Below are positions 51,344 through 60,517 of a DNA stretch of 64,000 nucleotides, in pieces. The notes under the pieces were generated by a model. That model worked only from the letters and a program-made list of their open reading frames with translations, had not been told where the DNA came from and searched no databases. Positions within the stretch are counted from its first letter, which is position 1, and every line of letters starts with the position of its first letter. Source of the DNA: TK10-74A sp965263065 (GTDB lineage Bacteria; Chloroflexota; Dehalococcoidia; Bin125); assembly GCA_965263065.1 (NCBI GenBank), contig CBDHGH010000003.1:1550001-1614000 (forward strand), read 5' to 3'. Position numbers and translations under genes: made by a program.

Positions 51344-54336
51344 GCGGGCGGCGACGGCGCGCGCAGGGCGTCGGCCAGCCATTCGGCGCTGTGGCGCGGC
51401 CGGCGGTCGCTGAACTGCTCGATCTGCTGGCGGCAGGAGACGCCCGTGATCGCGACGCCCGTCTCCCGCGGCGCGGCGTCGAGGGCGGGGAACAGCCGCT
51501 CGGCCCCCATGCGACGCGAGATATCGTAGTGCTCGGCCTCGAAGCCGAACGAGCCGGCCATGCCGCAGCAGGCGGCGTCGATCAGTTGCGGCCGGTAGCC
51601 CGCGATCGAGAGCGCGCGCAGCGTTGGGGTCATGCCCGCGACCGCCTTCTGGTGGCAGTGGCCGTGCACCAGCAGCGCGTGGCCGCTGGGCCGGAAGCAC
51701 TCCGCGACCTGGGGATCGCCGTCCAGCGAGGCGACGAGTTCGTCCAGCAGGACGGCGCGATCGGCGACCAGACGGGCGTCGGGGCCGGGGACCAGTTCGA
51801 GCCACTCCTCGCGCAGCGTCAGCAGGCACGAGGGCTCGGTGCCGACGATGGGCAGACCGCGGGCCGCCAGCGGGCGCAGCGCCTCGACGTTGCGGCGCGC
51901 CCAGTCGCGGGCCAGGGGCAGCTGCCCGCGTGAGATCGCGGGGCGCCCGCAGCAGGCCCGCCCGGCGACGCGTCGCACGCGATAGCCCAGCGCCTCCAGC
52001 ACCGCCGTCGCGGCGACGCCGACCTCGGGGTGGAAGTAATCGGTGAAGCTGTCGTGGAAGAGCACCGCCTCGCCGCGCGGGGCGGGGCCGTCGGGCGTGG
52101 TGCGGGCGTCGAACCAGCGCGGGAAGGTCTGGCGGGCGAAGCGCGGCAGTTGGCGGTCGCGATGCACGCCGCCCCAGCGATGCAGCAGCGCCCGCGCCGG
52201 CCGCAGCGTCGCGAGGCGGTTGGCCAGCGGGGCCGTGCGGCTGCCCCAGCGGCCCAGCGTGCTGACGCGGGCGAAGGCGCGGTCGCGCAGCGGGACGCCG
52301 TGCTCGGCGTAGCGCTGACTGAGCACCTCGTACTTGATCTTCGCCATGTCGACGCCCGAGGGGCACTCGGCCTTGCAGGCCTTGCACTCGACGCAGAGGT
52401 CCAGCGCCTCGGCGATGCGGTCGCCGGTCATGTCGGCGGCGGGCAAGCCGCCGTTGAGCGCCTGGCGCAGCAGATTGGCTCGCCCGCGCGTGGAGTGCTC
52501 CTCGTCGCGGGTGACCATGAAGGAGGGGCACATGGCGCCGTCGAACTTGCGGCAGGCGCCCTGCCCGTTGCACTGCTCCAGCGCCCCGGCCAGGCCGCCG
52601 TCGGCGCGGAAGTCGAGCAGGGTGGCGGGCGTCTCGTTGACGGTCTCCGGGCCGAGGCGCAGGTTGTCGGCGAAGGGCGGCGTGTCGATGATCTTGCCCG
52701 GGTTGAGCAGGCCCTGGGGGTCGAAGGCGCGCTTCAGGTTGCGGAAGGCGCCGATCAGCGCGGGGCCGAACAGCCGCTCCATGAAGACGCCGCGCACGAT
52801 GCCGTCGCCGTGCTCGCCGCTGAGGCTGCCGCCGAACTCGACGACCAAGTCGGCGATCTGCGAGGCGATCCCGGCGGTCATGGCCAGGCCGTCGGGCCGC
52901 TTGAGATTCACCTCCGGGCGGATGTGCAGGCAGCCCTCGCCGGCGTGGCCGTAGTAGGCGGCGCGCGCGCCGTGCGCCTCCACGATGGCGTCGAAGCGGG
53001 CGACGAAGCCAGCCAGCTTCTCCGGCGCGACGGCCGTGTCCTCGACGAACGCGACCGGCTTGGCGTCGCCCTTGACGCTCATCAGGAGGCCCAGCCCCGC
53101 AGTGCGCAGCCGCCACATCGCGGCCTGCTCGGCGGCGTCGGTGGTGGTGACGGCCGTGGCCGAGAGGCCCCGCGCGTCGAGATCCGCCGTGAGCGCGTCG
53201 AGCCGCTCCCGCACGGCAGCGGCGTCGTCGCCGTAGAACTCCACGACCAGCAGTGCGCCCGGGTCGCCGCGGACGAATGCCGCCAGCGGCGCGAGGCCGG
53301 GATGCGCGCGGCAGCGCTCGATGATCGTCGAGCCGATCAGCTCGGCCGCCGACGGGCGGTGCGCCAGCACCGGCATCACCGCCTCGGCGGCCGCGACCAC
53401 GGAGTCGAAGTGCAGGGCGGCCAGGCCGGTGAAGGCCGGGCTCGGCACGAGGCGCACGGTCGCCTCCGTGACGACGGCGAGCGTGCCCTCGGAGCCCACG
53501 ATCAGGGGCACAAGGTTGCCGGGATCCCGCAGCACCGCGTCGAGGTTGTAGCCCGACACCCGGCGCGGGATGTCGGGGAAGCGCCGCCCGATCTCCTCGG
53601 CGTGGGCCGTCGCCAGGGCGTCGCTGGCGCGGTAGATCGCGCCTTCGAGGTCGGGCCGCGTGCGCTTTTCGGCGAGCGCGGCGGCGTCGAGCGGTGCGAA
53701 TGTCGCGAGCGAGCCGTCGGCCAGCACGGCCTCAAGCGCGACGACGTTGTCGGCGGTCTTGCCGTAGAGGCCCGAGTGCGCCCCGCAGGAGTTGTTGCCG
53801 ATGCCGCCGCCGATCGTCGCGCGGTTCGCGGTCGAGGGGTCGACGGGGTAGAGCAGGCCGTGCGCGCGGGCGGCGGCGCTGAGCTGCGTCAGCACGACGC
53901 CTGGCTGCACGCGGGCCGTGCGCGCCCCGGGGTCGATGGAGAGGACGCGGCCCATGTGGGGGGTGAAGTCGAGCACGATGGCGTGATTCACGCCCTGCCC
54001 CGCCAGGCTGGTGCCGCCGCCGCGCGGCAGCACCGCGACCCCGTGCCGCCCCGCGACGCGCAGCACGTGCTGCACGTCGGCCGCCGAGCGCGGGAAGACG
54101 ACCGCGACGGGCTCCATCTCGTAGATCGAGGCGTCGGTGGCGTAGAGCAGGCGGTCGGGGCGTTCGGCGCGCACGTCGTTCGCGCCGCCGCTCAGGCCGC
54201 CGGCCAGCTCCGCCGCGACGGCGCGCAGCGCGGCGCCGTCGCCATCGAGCAGGGCCAGCGCCGAGCGCACGGCGTCGTGCGGGCTGTCGGTCGCGCCGCG
54301 CAGCACGGGCCGTCGTGGCGAGGCGGAGAGGGTCAT
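51340..54336 (-). CDS. FAD-linked oxidase with C-terminal Fe-S/CCG domains (D-lactate DH-like)
   Basis: A 998-residue fusion of a GlcD-type flavoprotein and a GlpC-type iron-sulfur protein. The FAD part (about 50-530) has the PCMH loop 'LPRGGGTSLAGQGVNHAIVLD', 'GGGIGNNSCGAHSGLYGKTADN' and 'GSEGTLAVVTEATVRL', and ends with GSLSGEHGDGIVRG. Fe-S ligands follow: CNGQGACRKFDGAMCPSF and CVECKACKAECPSG. Two CCG-type motifs near the end are RACCGRPAIS and AACCGMAGSFG. Such proteins oxidise D-lactate, 2-hydroxyglutarate or glycolate-like acids and feed the quinone pool. Start ATG with AAGGAGG eight bases upstream. Confidence 0.95.
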   Translation of the reverse strand: MTLSASPRRPVLRGATDSPHDAVRSALALLDGDGAALRAVAAELAGGLSGGANDVRAERPDRLLYATDASIYEMEPVAVVFPRSAADVQHVLRVAGRHGVAVLPRGGGTSLAGQGVNHAIVLDFTPHMGRVLSIDPGARTARVQPGVVLTQLSAAARAHGLLYPVDPSTANRATIGGGIGNNSCGAHSGLYGKTADNVVALEAVLADGSLATFAPLDAAALAEKRTRPDLEGAIYRASDALATAHAEEIGRRFPDIPRRVSGYNLDAVLRDPGNLVPLIVGSEGTLAVVTEATVRLVPSPAFTGLAALHFDSVVAAAEAVMPVLAHRPSAAELIGSTIIERCRAHPGLAPLAAFVRGDPGALLVVEFYGDDAAAVRERLDALTADLDARGLSATAVTTTDAAEQAAMWRLRTAGLGLLMSVKGDAKPVAFVEDTAVAPEKLAGFVARFDAIVEAHGARAAYYGHAGEGCLHIRPEVNLKRPDGLAMTAGIASQIADLVVEFGGSLSGEHGDGIVRGVFMERLFGPALIGAFRNLKRAFDPQGLLNPGKIIDTPPFADNLRLGPETVNETPATLLDFRADGGLAGALEQCNGQGACRKFDGAMCPSFMVTRDEEHSTRGRANLLRQALNGGLPAADMTGDRIAEALDLCVECKACKAECPSGVDMAKIKYEVLSQRYAEHGVPLRDRAFARVSTLGRWGSRTAPLANRLATLRPARALLHRWGGVHRDRQLPRFARQTFPRWFDARTTPDGPAPRGEAVLFHDSFTDYFHPEVGVAATAVLEALGYRVRRVAGRACCGRPAISRGQLPLARDWARRNVEALRPLAARGLPIVGTEPSCLLTLREEWLELVPGPDARLVADRAVLLDELVASLDGDPQVAECFRPSGHALLVHGHCHQKAVAGMTPTLRALSIAGYRPQLIDAACCGMAGSFGFEAEHYDISRRMGAERLFPALDAAPRETGVAITGVSCRQQIEQFSDRRPRHSAEWLADALRAPSPPA

Positions 54337-54451
54337 CGAGACGGCCTCCTTGCGCGCGGCGGTAACCCGGCCGCTGGCTGCTCACGGTAGGCGGTCGCCG
54401 GGCTCCCGGCCTACTGCCGGGGCGGTGGCGGAACCGCGGCGACGCTGCCGC

Positions 54452-54467
54452 TATCCTCGGTGTCGTG
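54452..54467 (+). promoter_or_regulatory. -10-like TATCCT abutting a GTG start (possible leaderless mRNA)
   Basis: TATCCT (about 54452-54457) lies 7 bases before the GTG of the ketopantoate-reductase-like gene, and there is no ribosome site. Transcription would begin at or next to the start codon. Confidence 0.45.
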
Positions 54468-55445
54468 CGATTCATCATCTACGGCGCGGGCGGCATCGGC
54501 GGGACCATTGGGGCGCGGCTGTTTCGCAGCGGCCACGATGTCCTGCTCATTGCGCGCGGCGCCCATCTGGCCGCGATCCGGGCGCAGGGGCTGCGCTTCG
54601 CCTCCCCCGCGCTCGACGAGACGCTGCCGATCCCGGCAGTCGGCCATCCGGCGGAGGCGGGCCTGCGCGACGCCGACGTCGTGGTGCTGTGCATGAAGAG
54701 CCAGCACACGGAGTCGGCGCTGCGCGATCTGGCGTCGGCGGTTCCGTCCGCGCTGGGGCAGGCACTGCCCGTCGTCTGCTGCCAGAACGGCGTCGCCAAC
54801 GAGCGCACCGCGCTGCGACGCTTTCAGCACGTCTACGGGATGGTCGTCTGGCTGCCGGCCGAGCACCTGCGGCCGGGCGAGGTCGTGACGTTCGCCGAGG
54901 CGCCGGGCGGCATGCTCGACGCGGGCCGCTACCCGGCCGGCGTCGACGCGACGATCACCGAGGTCACGGCGGCGCTCAGCCGCGCCGGTTTCACCTCCGC
55001 GCCGGACCCGGCGATCATGCGTCAGAAGTACGCCAAGCTGCTGGGCAATCTCAGCAACGCCGTCAACGCGGCGGCGGGCGAGGCCCCGCCCGACCTCGCG
55101 CGCGTGCTGCGCGAGGAGGCACTGGCCTGCTACGCGGCGGCCGGCATCGACTGCGCGGGCGTCGAGGAGACGCGGGCGCGCCGGCGCACGGCCGTGAGCG
55201 ACGGCGACGTGCCGGGCTTCGATCGGCACGGGGGGTCGTCGTTGCAGAGCGTGCTGCGCGGCACGGGCAACATCGAGGCCGACTACCTGAACGGCGAGAT
55301 CGTGCAGCTGGGCCGACTGCACGGCGTGCCGACGCCCGCCAACGCCGTCGCCCAGGAGGCCGGCAATCAGATGGTCCGCGAGGGCCTCAGCGTGGGCGCG
55401 ATCCCGGTGGCGGAACTATGGCGCCGGGTCGACGCGATGTCGTAG
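54465..55445 (+). CDS. Ketopantoate reductase (ApbA/PanE) family protein
   Basis: A 326-residue NADPH-binding protein of the ketopantoate reductase family: GAGGIGGTIGARLF at 8-21, VLCMKSQHT with the family Lys-x-x-x motif, CCQNGVANE, then the helical domain with the catalytic Lys in MRQKYAKLLGNLSNAVNAA and the GNIEADYLNGEIVQLGR end block. May serve pantothenate synthesis, but many homologues reduce other 2-oxo acids. The GTG start has no visible ribosome site, see the adjoining -10-like element. It stands alone between divergent and convergent genes. Confidence 0.92.
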   Translation: MRFIIYGAGGIGGTIGARLFRSGHDVLLIARGAHLAAIRAQGLRFASPALDETLPIPAVGHPAEAGLRDADVVVLCMKSQHTESALRDLASAVPSALGQALPVVCCQNGVANERTALRRFQHVYGMVVWLPAEHLRPGEVVTFAEAPGGMLDAGRYPAGVDATITEVTAALSRAGFTSAPDPAIMRQKYAKLLGNLSNAVNAAAGEAPPDLARVLREEALACYAAAGIDCAGVEETRARRRTAVSDGDVPGFDRHGGSSLQSVLRGTGNIEADYLNGEIVQLGRLHGVPTPANAVAQEAGNQMVREGLSVGAIPVAELWRRVDAMS

Positions 55446-55491
55446 CCGGCGAGGGCCGTCCCCGGCGGGCCGGAGGCGTGGCCGGCGCGCC

Positions 55492-55935
55492 CTAGTCAGC
55501 TTCGGGGTCGGATTCGGCTTCCGATTCGGATTCGGGTGCATGGTCGCCGCGCACCCGCTCGCGCGCGGTCGTGGCGGCCTCGCCGGCGGCATCCATGCCC
55601 TTCTCGGCGGCCTGCCTTGCCGTGTGGGCGGCCTCGCCGGCGACATCCATGCCCTTTTCGGTCGCCTGCCTCGCCGCGGCGGCGGCCTCGCCGGCGACAT
55701 CCATGCCCTTCTCGGCCGCCTGCCTCGCCGTGGCCGCGGCTTCGCCGGCGAGATCCATGCCCTTCTCGGCCGCCTCCCGGGCCTTGCCCGCCATCTCCTC
55801 CGCGACGTCCATGCCCTTCCCGGCGGCCTCCCGCGCCACGCCCACCATCTCCTCCGCGACGTCGGCGCCCTTCGTGGCCGCTTCCTTGGCGGGGCCCTTG
55901 CCCAACATGCCCTTGAGTGTGTCGATGAGTTTCAT
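55492..55935 (-). CDS. LEA/apolipoprotein-like 18-residue repeat protein
   Basis: A 147-residue protein almost entirely made of six tandem 18-residue repeats of the form (A)A-E-K-G-M-D-V-A-G-E-A-A-x-x-A-R-Q, flanked by a short amphipathic N-terminus (MKLIDTLKGMLGKG) and an acidic Ser/Glu/Asp tail. Eighteen residues equal five helical turns, so the charged and Ala faces line up into one long amphipathic helix as in LEA, apolipoprotein or phasin-like proteins. No enzyme function is expected; membrane or granule surface association or desiccation protection are possible. The leader contains a CGTCCG-N3-CGGACG palindrome (55966-55980). Start ATG, moderate ribosome site. Confidence 0.8.
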   Translation of the reverse strand: MKLIDTLKGMLGKGPAKEAATKGADVAEEMVGVAREAAGKGMDVAEEMAGKAREAAEKGMDLAGEAAATARQAAEKGMDVAGEAAAAARQATEKGMDVAGEAAHTARQAAEKGMDAAGEAATTARERVRGDHAPESESEAESDPEAD

Positions 55936-56082
55936 CGTGATCCCGCTTTCTTATCTGACAGTCTTCGTCCGATCCGGACGGTTCTTGATCTCAGGGTATG
56001 CCGCGCGGTGCGGCGCATCAATGCGCGCGCCGCCCGTCTCGATGCACGGCCGCGACGCCACCCGCCCTGCGCGACCCCGGAA

Positions 56083-57354
56083 TCACTCCGCCGCGTAGAC
56101 CTCGATCTCGACGGCGCCGGTGTTGCCGGCGCTCGTCTCGACGGCCTCGAAGCGCAGGCGCTGGGTCGTGAAGTCGACGTCGAAGTAGGACATGTCGGCG
56201 GGGCCGGCGAGCGCGAAGGGGCCATGCGTCGCCCCGTCGTCGCTGACGACCTGGAAGCTGCGGATCTCCGCCGACGTGCCCATCGTGCGGGTCCAGAAGC
56301 CGATCCGCACGACCGCCGCCGGCTCGGCCAGCTCGATCTCGATCCAGGCGTCGTCGCCGTCGCCGTCCGACGACCACTGCGTGGTGGGGTCGCCGTCGAT
56401 GGCGCTGTCGCCGCCCCAGCGTTCGTCCAGCGCCGCGCCGCCGAAGGCGGAACTGACGGCGACGACGCGCGCGCCGTTGTCGAGCGAGGCCAGGTTGTCC
56501 TCGGGGCTCCCGCCGCCGGCGCCGCCGTCGAAGCGGGCGGCCGACGCGAAGGGCTGCCCGGCGTCGACCAGGAAGAGGGAGAGGAAGACGCCGTCCTCGT
56601 CGTAGGGGTTGCGCTTCTGGACCTGGACGCCGGGGCCGATGCTCTCGGTCGTGCCGACGCCGACGCCGGGCGCCTGCTTGAACGCGTTCTGGTAGTCGAT
56701 GCGACCGGCCGTCACAACGATGAACTCCGGGCCGGGGTGCGTGTGCACGATGGTCTGCCCGCCGGGCGGCACGGTGACGAGCGCCATCACGGCCAGCGGC
56801 AGCGGCGGGATGTCCTGCAGGGGGTCGCTGCGCCAGGCGAAGGTCGCGGCGGGGGCGTAGTCCGGGGCGGCCTCGTCGGCGGGCGGACGCAGGCGGATGT
56901 CCCAGACGGTCGCGGGGCCGTCGCGGGCGCGCAGATCGAAGGGCACGCCCGCGTTGACCAGCACGCCCTCCTCGGGGCCGAGGCTGCGCTCCTGGTCGCC
57001 CCACTCGACGTCGATGCGGCCCGCGACGACGTAGAGGAAGCCGGCGGCGCCGCTCCCCTCGACCGCGTCGCCGTCGCCGAGCTCGATCGCGAAGGCCGTC
57101 CAGGCGACGGTCGCGCCGGGCTGGGCGTCGAGCAGGCCCTGCGCGACGGGCGTGGTGGTGGACTGGTCGCCGAGCGCGCCGCCCCCCATCGACAGCGTGC
57201 CCGCGCCGGCCTCCGGGGCCGGGCCGTCGTCGCCGCCGCCATCGTCGCCGTCACCATCGCCGCCGCAGGCGACGAGCGCGAGGGCCGTCGCGATCAGCAG
57301 CAGGCGCAGCGCGGTGTGCCCACCGGTGCGGCGCATGTTCGAGCGCAGGGGCAT
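56083..57354 (-). CDS. Lipoprotein with cupin domains and C-terminal discoidin-like domain
   Basis: A 423-residue exported protein. The N-terminus has a basic/hydrophobic leader and lipobox ALVACGG (lipidated Cys near 30), then a Gly/Asp-rich linker. Two cupin-like barrels follow: one around GFLYVVAGRIDVEWGD and one around 'QTIVHTHPGPEFIVVTAGRIDYQ', where the His residues could bind metal. The last 140 residues look like an F5/8 type C (discoidin) domain: AIDGDPTTQWSSDGDGDDAWIEIELAEPAAVVRIGFW in pieces, ending in EIEVYAAE. Possibly a surface carbohydrate-binding or metal-dependent protein. Start ATG 57354 with AAAGG. Confidence 0.82.
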   Translation of the reverse strand: MPLRSNMRRTGGHTALRLLLIATALALVACGGDGDGDDGGGDDGPAPEAGAGTLSMGGGALGDQSTTTPVAQGLLDAQPGATVAWTAFAIELGDGDAVEGSGAAGFLYVVAGRIDVEWGDQERSLGPEEGVLVNAGVPFDLRARDGPATVWDIRLRPPADEAAPDYAPAATFAWRSDPLQDIPPLPLAVMALVTVPPGGQTIVHTHPGPEFIVVTAGRIDYQNAFKQAPGVGVGTTESIGPGVQVQKRNPYDEDGVFLSLFLVDAGQPFASAARFDGGAGGGSPEDNLASLDNGARVVAVSSAFGGAALDERWGGDSAIDGDPTTQWSSDGDGDDAWIEIELAEPAAVVRIGFWTRTMGTSAEIRSFQVVSDDGATHGPFALAGPADMSYFDVDFTTQRLRFEAVETSAGNTGAVEIEVYAAE

Positions 57355-57513
57355 CGCGGCGCCTTTCGTGTAACGTCGTCCGGCCACGCCACTGGCCCCA
57401 GCGTAGCCAGTGACGCGCGCAGGGACCGCAGGCGGGTCGGAGGCGACGGCTCCGATATCGCGCCAGCGACGCTGCGGGCCTAATCTTCGCACGAAGCCAA
57501 TGGAGGGCCCCAC

Positions 57514-58452
57514 ATGACCTACGAGGACATCAAGTATGAGACCGACGGACGGCTGGCGTTCATCACCCTGAACCGGCCCGAGAAGCTGAACGCGCTGAGC
57601 AACAACCTGCGCGGCGAGGTGATCCACGCCATGAAGGAGGCGGAGGCGACGCGGGAGGTGGGCGTGATCGTCCTGCGGGCCGAGGGGCGCGCCTTCAGCG
57701 CGGGCTACGACCTGACGAGCCGGGCGGCGCGGCCGGACAGCCCGTACGTGCATCCGCGCTCGCTGCTGCCCGACTCGGGATCGACGCACCCCGGGCCGAT
57801 GGAGTGGGCGCGGCACGTCGTGGCGACGAACTGGGTGATCTGGGAGCTGGCCAAGCCGGTGGTCGCGCAGGTGCAGGGCTACTGCCTGGCCGGCGGCACC
57901 GAGCTGGCCAGCATCTGCGACTTCCGCATCGTGGCGGAGAACGCGCAGATCGGCTATCCGCCGGTGCGCGCCATGACGTCGGTGGACATGGTCTGGGCGC
58001 CGTGGCACCTGCCGATGGCGAAGGCGCGGGAGTTCGCCTACGTGGGCGACAGCTTCAGCGGCCGCAAGATGGAGGAGCTGGGCTGGGCGAACTACGCCGT
58101 CCAGCCCGACGATCTGGCGTCGTTCACGGAGACGTTCGCGCGTCGCATGGCGCACATCGACAACGACATGCTGATGTACAGCAAGCGCGCGGTGAACCGT
58201 CAGTACGAGGTGATGGGCATCCGCACGGGGCTGTGGTCGGGGACGGACATCCAGGCGCTCAGCAGCTACCGCCCGGCCGGCTCCGAGTTCAGCACGCGCG
58301 TCAAGGAGGAGGGGCTGAAGGCCGCGCTGGAGTGGCGCGACGGCCCCTTCCGCGACTTCCGCGGCGCCTACGCGTCGGCGCCGAAGGACCGCCCGCTGGC
58401 GGGGACCGACGGCGGCGACGGCGCGACCACCGGCGGCTACGGCTCGACCTAG
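57514..58452 (+). CDS. Enoyl-CoA hydratase/isomerase family protein
   Basis: A 312-residue crotonase-family protein, longer than usual because of an insertion after the oxyanion block FSAGYDLTSRAA and a Gly-rich tail. VQGYCLAGGTELASICDFRI contains the first catalytic Glu; the second (FGxPE) is replaced by IGYPPVRAM, so the hydratase reaction is doubtful, as in the other crotonase in this window. Start ATG with GGAGGG at 6 bases. Starts a plus-strand operon with an SDR (16-base gap) and an enolase-superfamily enzyme. Confidence 0.92.
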   Translation: MTYEDIKYETDGRLAFITLNRPEKLNALSNNLRGEVIHAMKEAEATREVGVIVLRAEGRAFSAGYDLTSRAARPDSPYVHPRSLLPDSGSTHPGPMEWARHVVATNWVIWELAKPVVAQVQGYCLAGGTELASICDFRIVAENAQIGYPPVRAMTSVDMVWAPWHLPMAKAREFAYVGDSFSGRKMEELGWANYAVQPDDLASFTETFARRMAHIDNDMLMYSKRAVNRQYEVMGIRTGLWSGTDIQALSSYRPAGSEFSTRVKEEGLKAALEWRDGPFRDFRGAYASAPKDRPLAGTDGGDGATTGGYGST

Positions 58453-58468
58453 AGGGGGACGCTGCGCC

Positions 58469-59224
58469 ATGAAACTGACAGGCAAGGTCGCGCTGGTGAC
58501 GGGCGGGTCGGGCGATATCGGCGGGGCGATCGCGCGGCGGCTCGGGGCGGCGGGGGCGCACGTCATCGTCACCTACGTGGGGCAGGCGGAGTTCGCCGCC
58601 GCGGCCGCGGCCGACATCGAGGCCAGCGGCGGCACGGCGGCCACGATGCAGCTCGATCAGCGCGACCCGGCCGCGATCGAGGCGTGCCTGGCGGCGGTCG
58701 CCGAGGAGCCGGGGCGGCTCGACATCCTGGTCAACAACGCGGCCTGGAACATCGGCATCCCCTTCCCCGACCTGGAGGCGCTGACGCCCGACCTGTGGGA
58801 CCGGGTGCTGGAGACCAACCTGCGCGCGCCGTTCCTGCTGGCGCGGGCGGGGGCGGCGCTGCTCAAGGCCGGCGGCGGCGGCCACATCGTCAACATCTCC
58901 TCGGCGGGGGGCATCGCGCCGGGCAGCAGCAGCATCGCCTACTCGTCGAGCAAGGCGGGGCTCAACCACCTGACGCGCTGCCTCGCGGTCGCGATGGCGC
59001 CGGAGGTGGCGGTGAACTGCATCGCGCCGGGGCTGGTCGAGGACACGCGCATGGCGAAGCGGCTGCCCCACGCCGTCGCCGAGGGGGCGCGCAGGCAGGC
59101 CGTCCTGGGCCGCGTGGGGCAGCTGGAGGACATCGCCGAGCAGGCCTTCACCTACGTCACATCGACGTCGGTGAGCGGCCAGGTCATGGTCATCGACGGG
59201 GGCATGCCCGGCGTCATGCGGTAG
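58469..59224 (+). CDS. SDR family oxidoreductase
   Basis: A 251-residue short-chain dehydrogenase with all standard parts: TGGSGDIG at 12-19, NNAAW, catalytic Ser in NISSAGG, YSSSK (YxxxK), and the C-terminal 'SVSGQVMVIDGGMPGVM'. Similar to 3-oxoacyl-ACP/glucose dehydrogenase-like SDRs. Start ATG after GAGGGGG. Middle gene of the crotonase-SDR-enolase operon, 16 bases after the first gene and 44 before the third, so it probably oxidises an intermediate of that pathway. Confidence 0.94.
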   Translation: MKLTGKVALVTGGSGDIGGAIARRLGAAGAHVIVTYVGQAEFAAAAAADIEASGGTAATMQLDQRDPAAIEACLAAVAEEPGRLDILVNNAAWNIGIPFPDLEALTPDLWDRVLETNLRAPFLLARAGAALLKAGGGGHIVNISSAGGIAPGSSSIAYSSSKAGLNHLTRCLAVAMAPEVAVNCIAPGLVEDTRMAKRLPHAVAEGARRQAVLGRVGQLEDIAEQAFTYVTSTSVSGQVMVIDGGMPGVMR

Positions 59225-59268
59225 GTCGCCCGGCGGGAACGACGGCCGAGCGGAGAGGACACGAGCCG

Positions 59269-60489
59269 ATGAAGATCACGGGCATTGAGACGTTCGTCGT
59301 CGACGCGGGCTGGCGGCCGTGGCAGTTCACCGCCGTCCGCACCGACGAGGGCATCACCGGCTACGGCGAGATGTCGAACACGCGCAACCCGTTCGGGGTC
59401 ATCGGCACGGTCGGCGAATTCGAGCCGATCCTGCTGGGCCAGGATCCGCTGGCCGTCGAGCAGCGCTACTGGGACATGTACCGGATGGCGCTCCAGAGCC
59501 CGGGCGGCATCGCGGCCAAGGCGATCGCCGGGGTCGAGCTGGCGCTGTGGGACATCAAGGGCAAGGCGCTGGGCGTGCCGGTGTACTCCCTGTTCGGCGG
59601 CCCCACGCGCGCGCGGCAGCAGGTCTATTGGTCGCACTGCGGCACCTCCCGCGCCGGCAACCACGCGCTGATCGGCGCGCCGCCGCTGCGCAGCCTCGAC
59701 GATGTCCGCGCCCTGGGCGTCGAGGCGCACGAGCGGGGCTTCCGCGCGCTCAAGACCAACATCGTGTTCCCCGGCGACCCGGCGGAGGTGTACGGCCTCG
59801 GCTTCGGCGTGGGCGCCGGCACGACCGACCTCAACATCACGCCGTCCCTGCTGCGGCACATCGAGGAGTACATCGGCGCGTTCAAGGAGGGGGCCGGGCC
59901 GGACGTGGAGATTGCGCTGGACCTCAACTTCAACTTCAAGCCGCTGGCGGCGCGGCAGATCTGCCAAGTGCTGGAGCCGCTCGACATGCTGTGGGTCGAG
60001 ATCGACATGTACGACCCGGAGGCCCTGGCCGAGGTGAAGAACTCGACCTCGGTGCCGATCACGTCGGGCGAGAACCTCATCGGGCTGCGCGAGTACCGGC
60101 CCTACTTCGAGGCGCGCTCGATGGACACCGTGATGATCGACGTGCCCTGGAACGGCTTCGCCCGCTCGCGCGACGTGGCCATGGCGGCCGAGAGCTACGA
60201 GTTGAACGTCGCGCCGCACAACTACTACTCGCACTTGGCGTCGATGCACGGGCTGCACCTCTGCGCGACCGTGCCCAACGTGCGGATCATGGAGATCGAC
60301 GTCGACGACGTGCCCTGGAAGGACGACCTGACCGGCGGCCCGCTGGAGATCACGAACGGCGAACTCGCGCTGCCGACCGCGCCGGGCTGGGGCATCGACC
60401 TCGACGAGGATGTGGCGCGCGCCCACGCCTGGGAGCCCGGACGCGGCCCCGGCTACCGATGGGGCCGTCGCTGGGATGCGCCGCGCTGA
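59269..60489 (+). CDS. Enolase-superfamily enzyme (mandelate racemase type)
   Basis: A 406-residue enolase-superfamily protein. N-terminal MKITGIETFVVDAGWRPWQF cap, 'AGVELALWDIKGKALGVPVYSLFGG', then barrel residues in ALKTNI (Lys), metal ligands ALDLNFNF (Asp-x-Asn), WVEIDMYD (Glu) and TSGENL (Glu), and the distal VAPHNYYSHL (His). The combination Asp-Glu-Glu with a terminal His resembles galactonate/gluconate dehydratases. A His/Gly/Trp-rich tail (PGRGPGYRWGRRW) ends the protein. Start ATG 59269 preceded by GGAGAGGA. Last gene of its operon. Confidence 0.93.
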   Translation: MKITGIETFVVDAGWRPWQFTAVRTDEGITGYGEMSNTRNPFGVIGTVGEFEPILLGQDPLAVEQRYWDMYRMALQSPGGIAAKAIAGVELALWDIKGKALGVPVYSLFGGPTRARQQVYWSHCGTSRAGNHALIGAPPLRSLDDVRALGVEAHERGFRALKTNIVFPGDPAEVYGLGFGVGAGTTDLNITPSLLRHIEEYIGAFKEGAGPDVEIALDLNFNFKPLAARQICQVLEPLDMLWVEIDMYDPEALAEVKNSTSVPITSGENLIGLREYRPYFEARSMDTVMIDVPWNGFARSRDVAMAAESYELNVAPHNYYSHLASMHGLHLCATVPNVRIMEIDVDDVPWKDDLTGGPLEITNGELALPTAPGWGIDLDEDVARAHAWEPGRGPGYRWGRRWDAPR

Positions 60490-60517
60490 GCCCGCAGCGC
60501 CACGGCGCCGGGCGACG

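Noticed and set aside
49487..53116. Very long open frames antisense to the ThDP and FAD/Fe-S genes, and similar ones over 28.6-31.3 kb and 60.5-63.5 kb
   Set aside because: High GC leaves few stops in these frames; their translations are Arg/Pro/Gly/Ala-rich, lack recognisable motifs and lie opposite or across well-supported genes.
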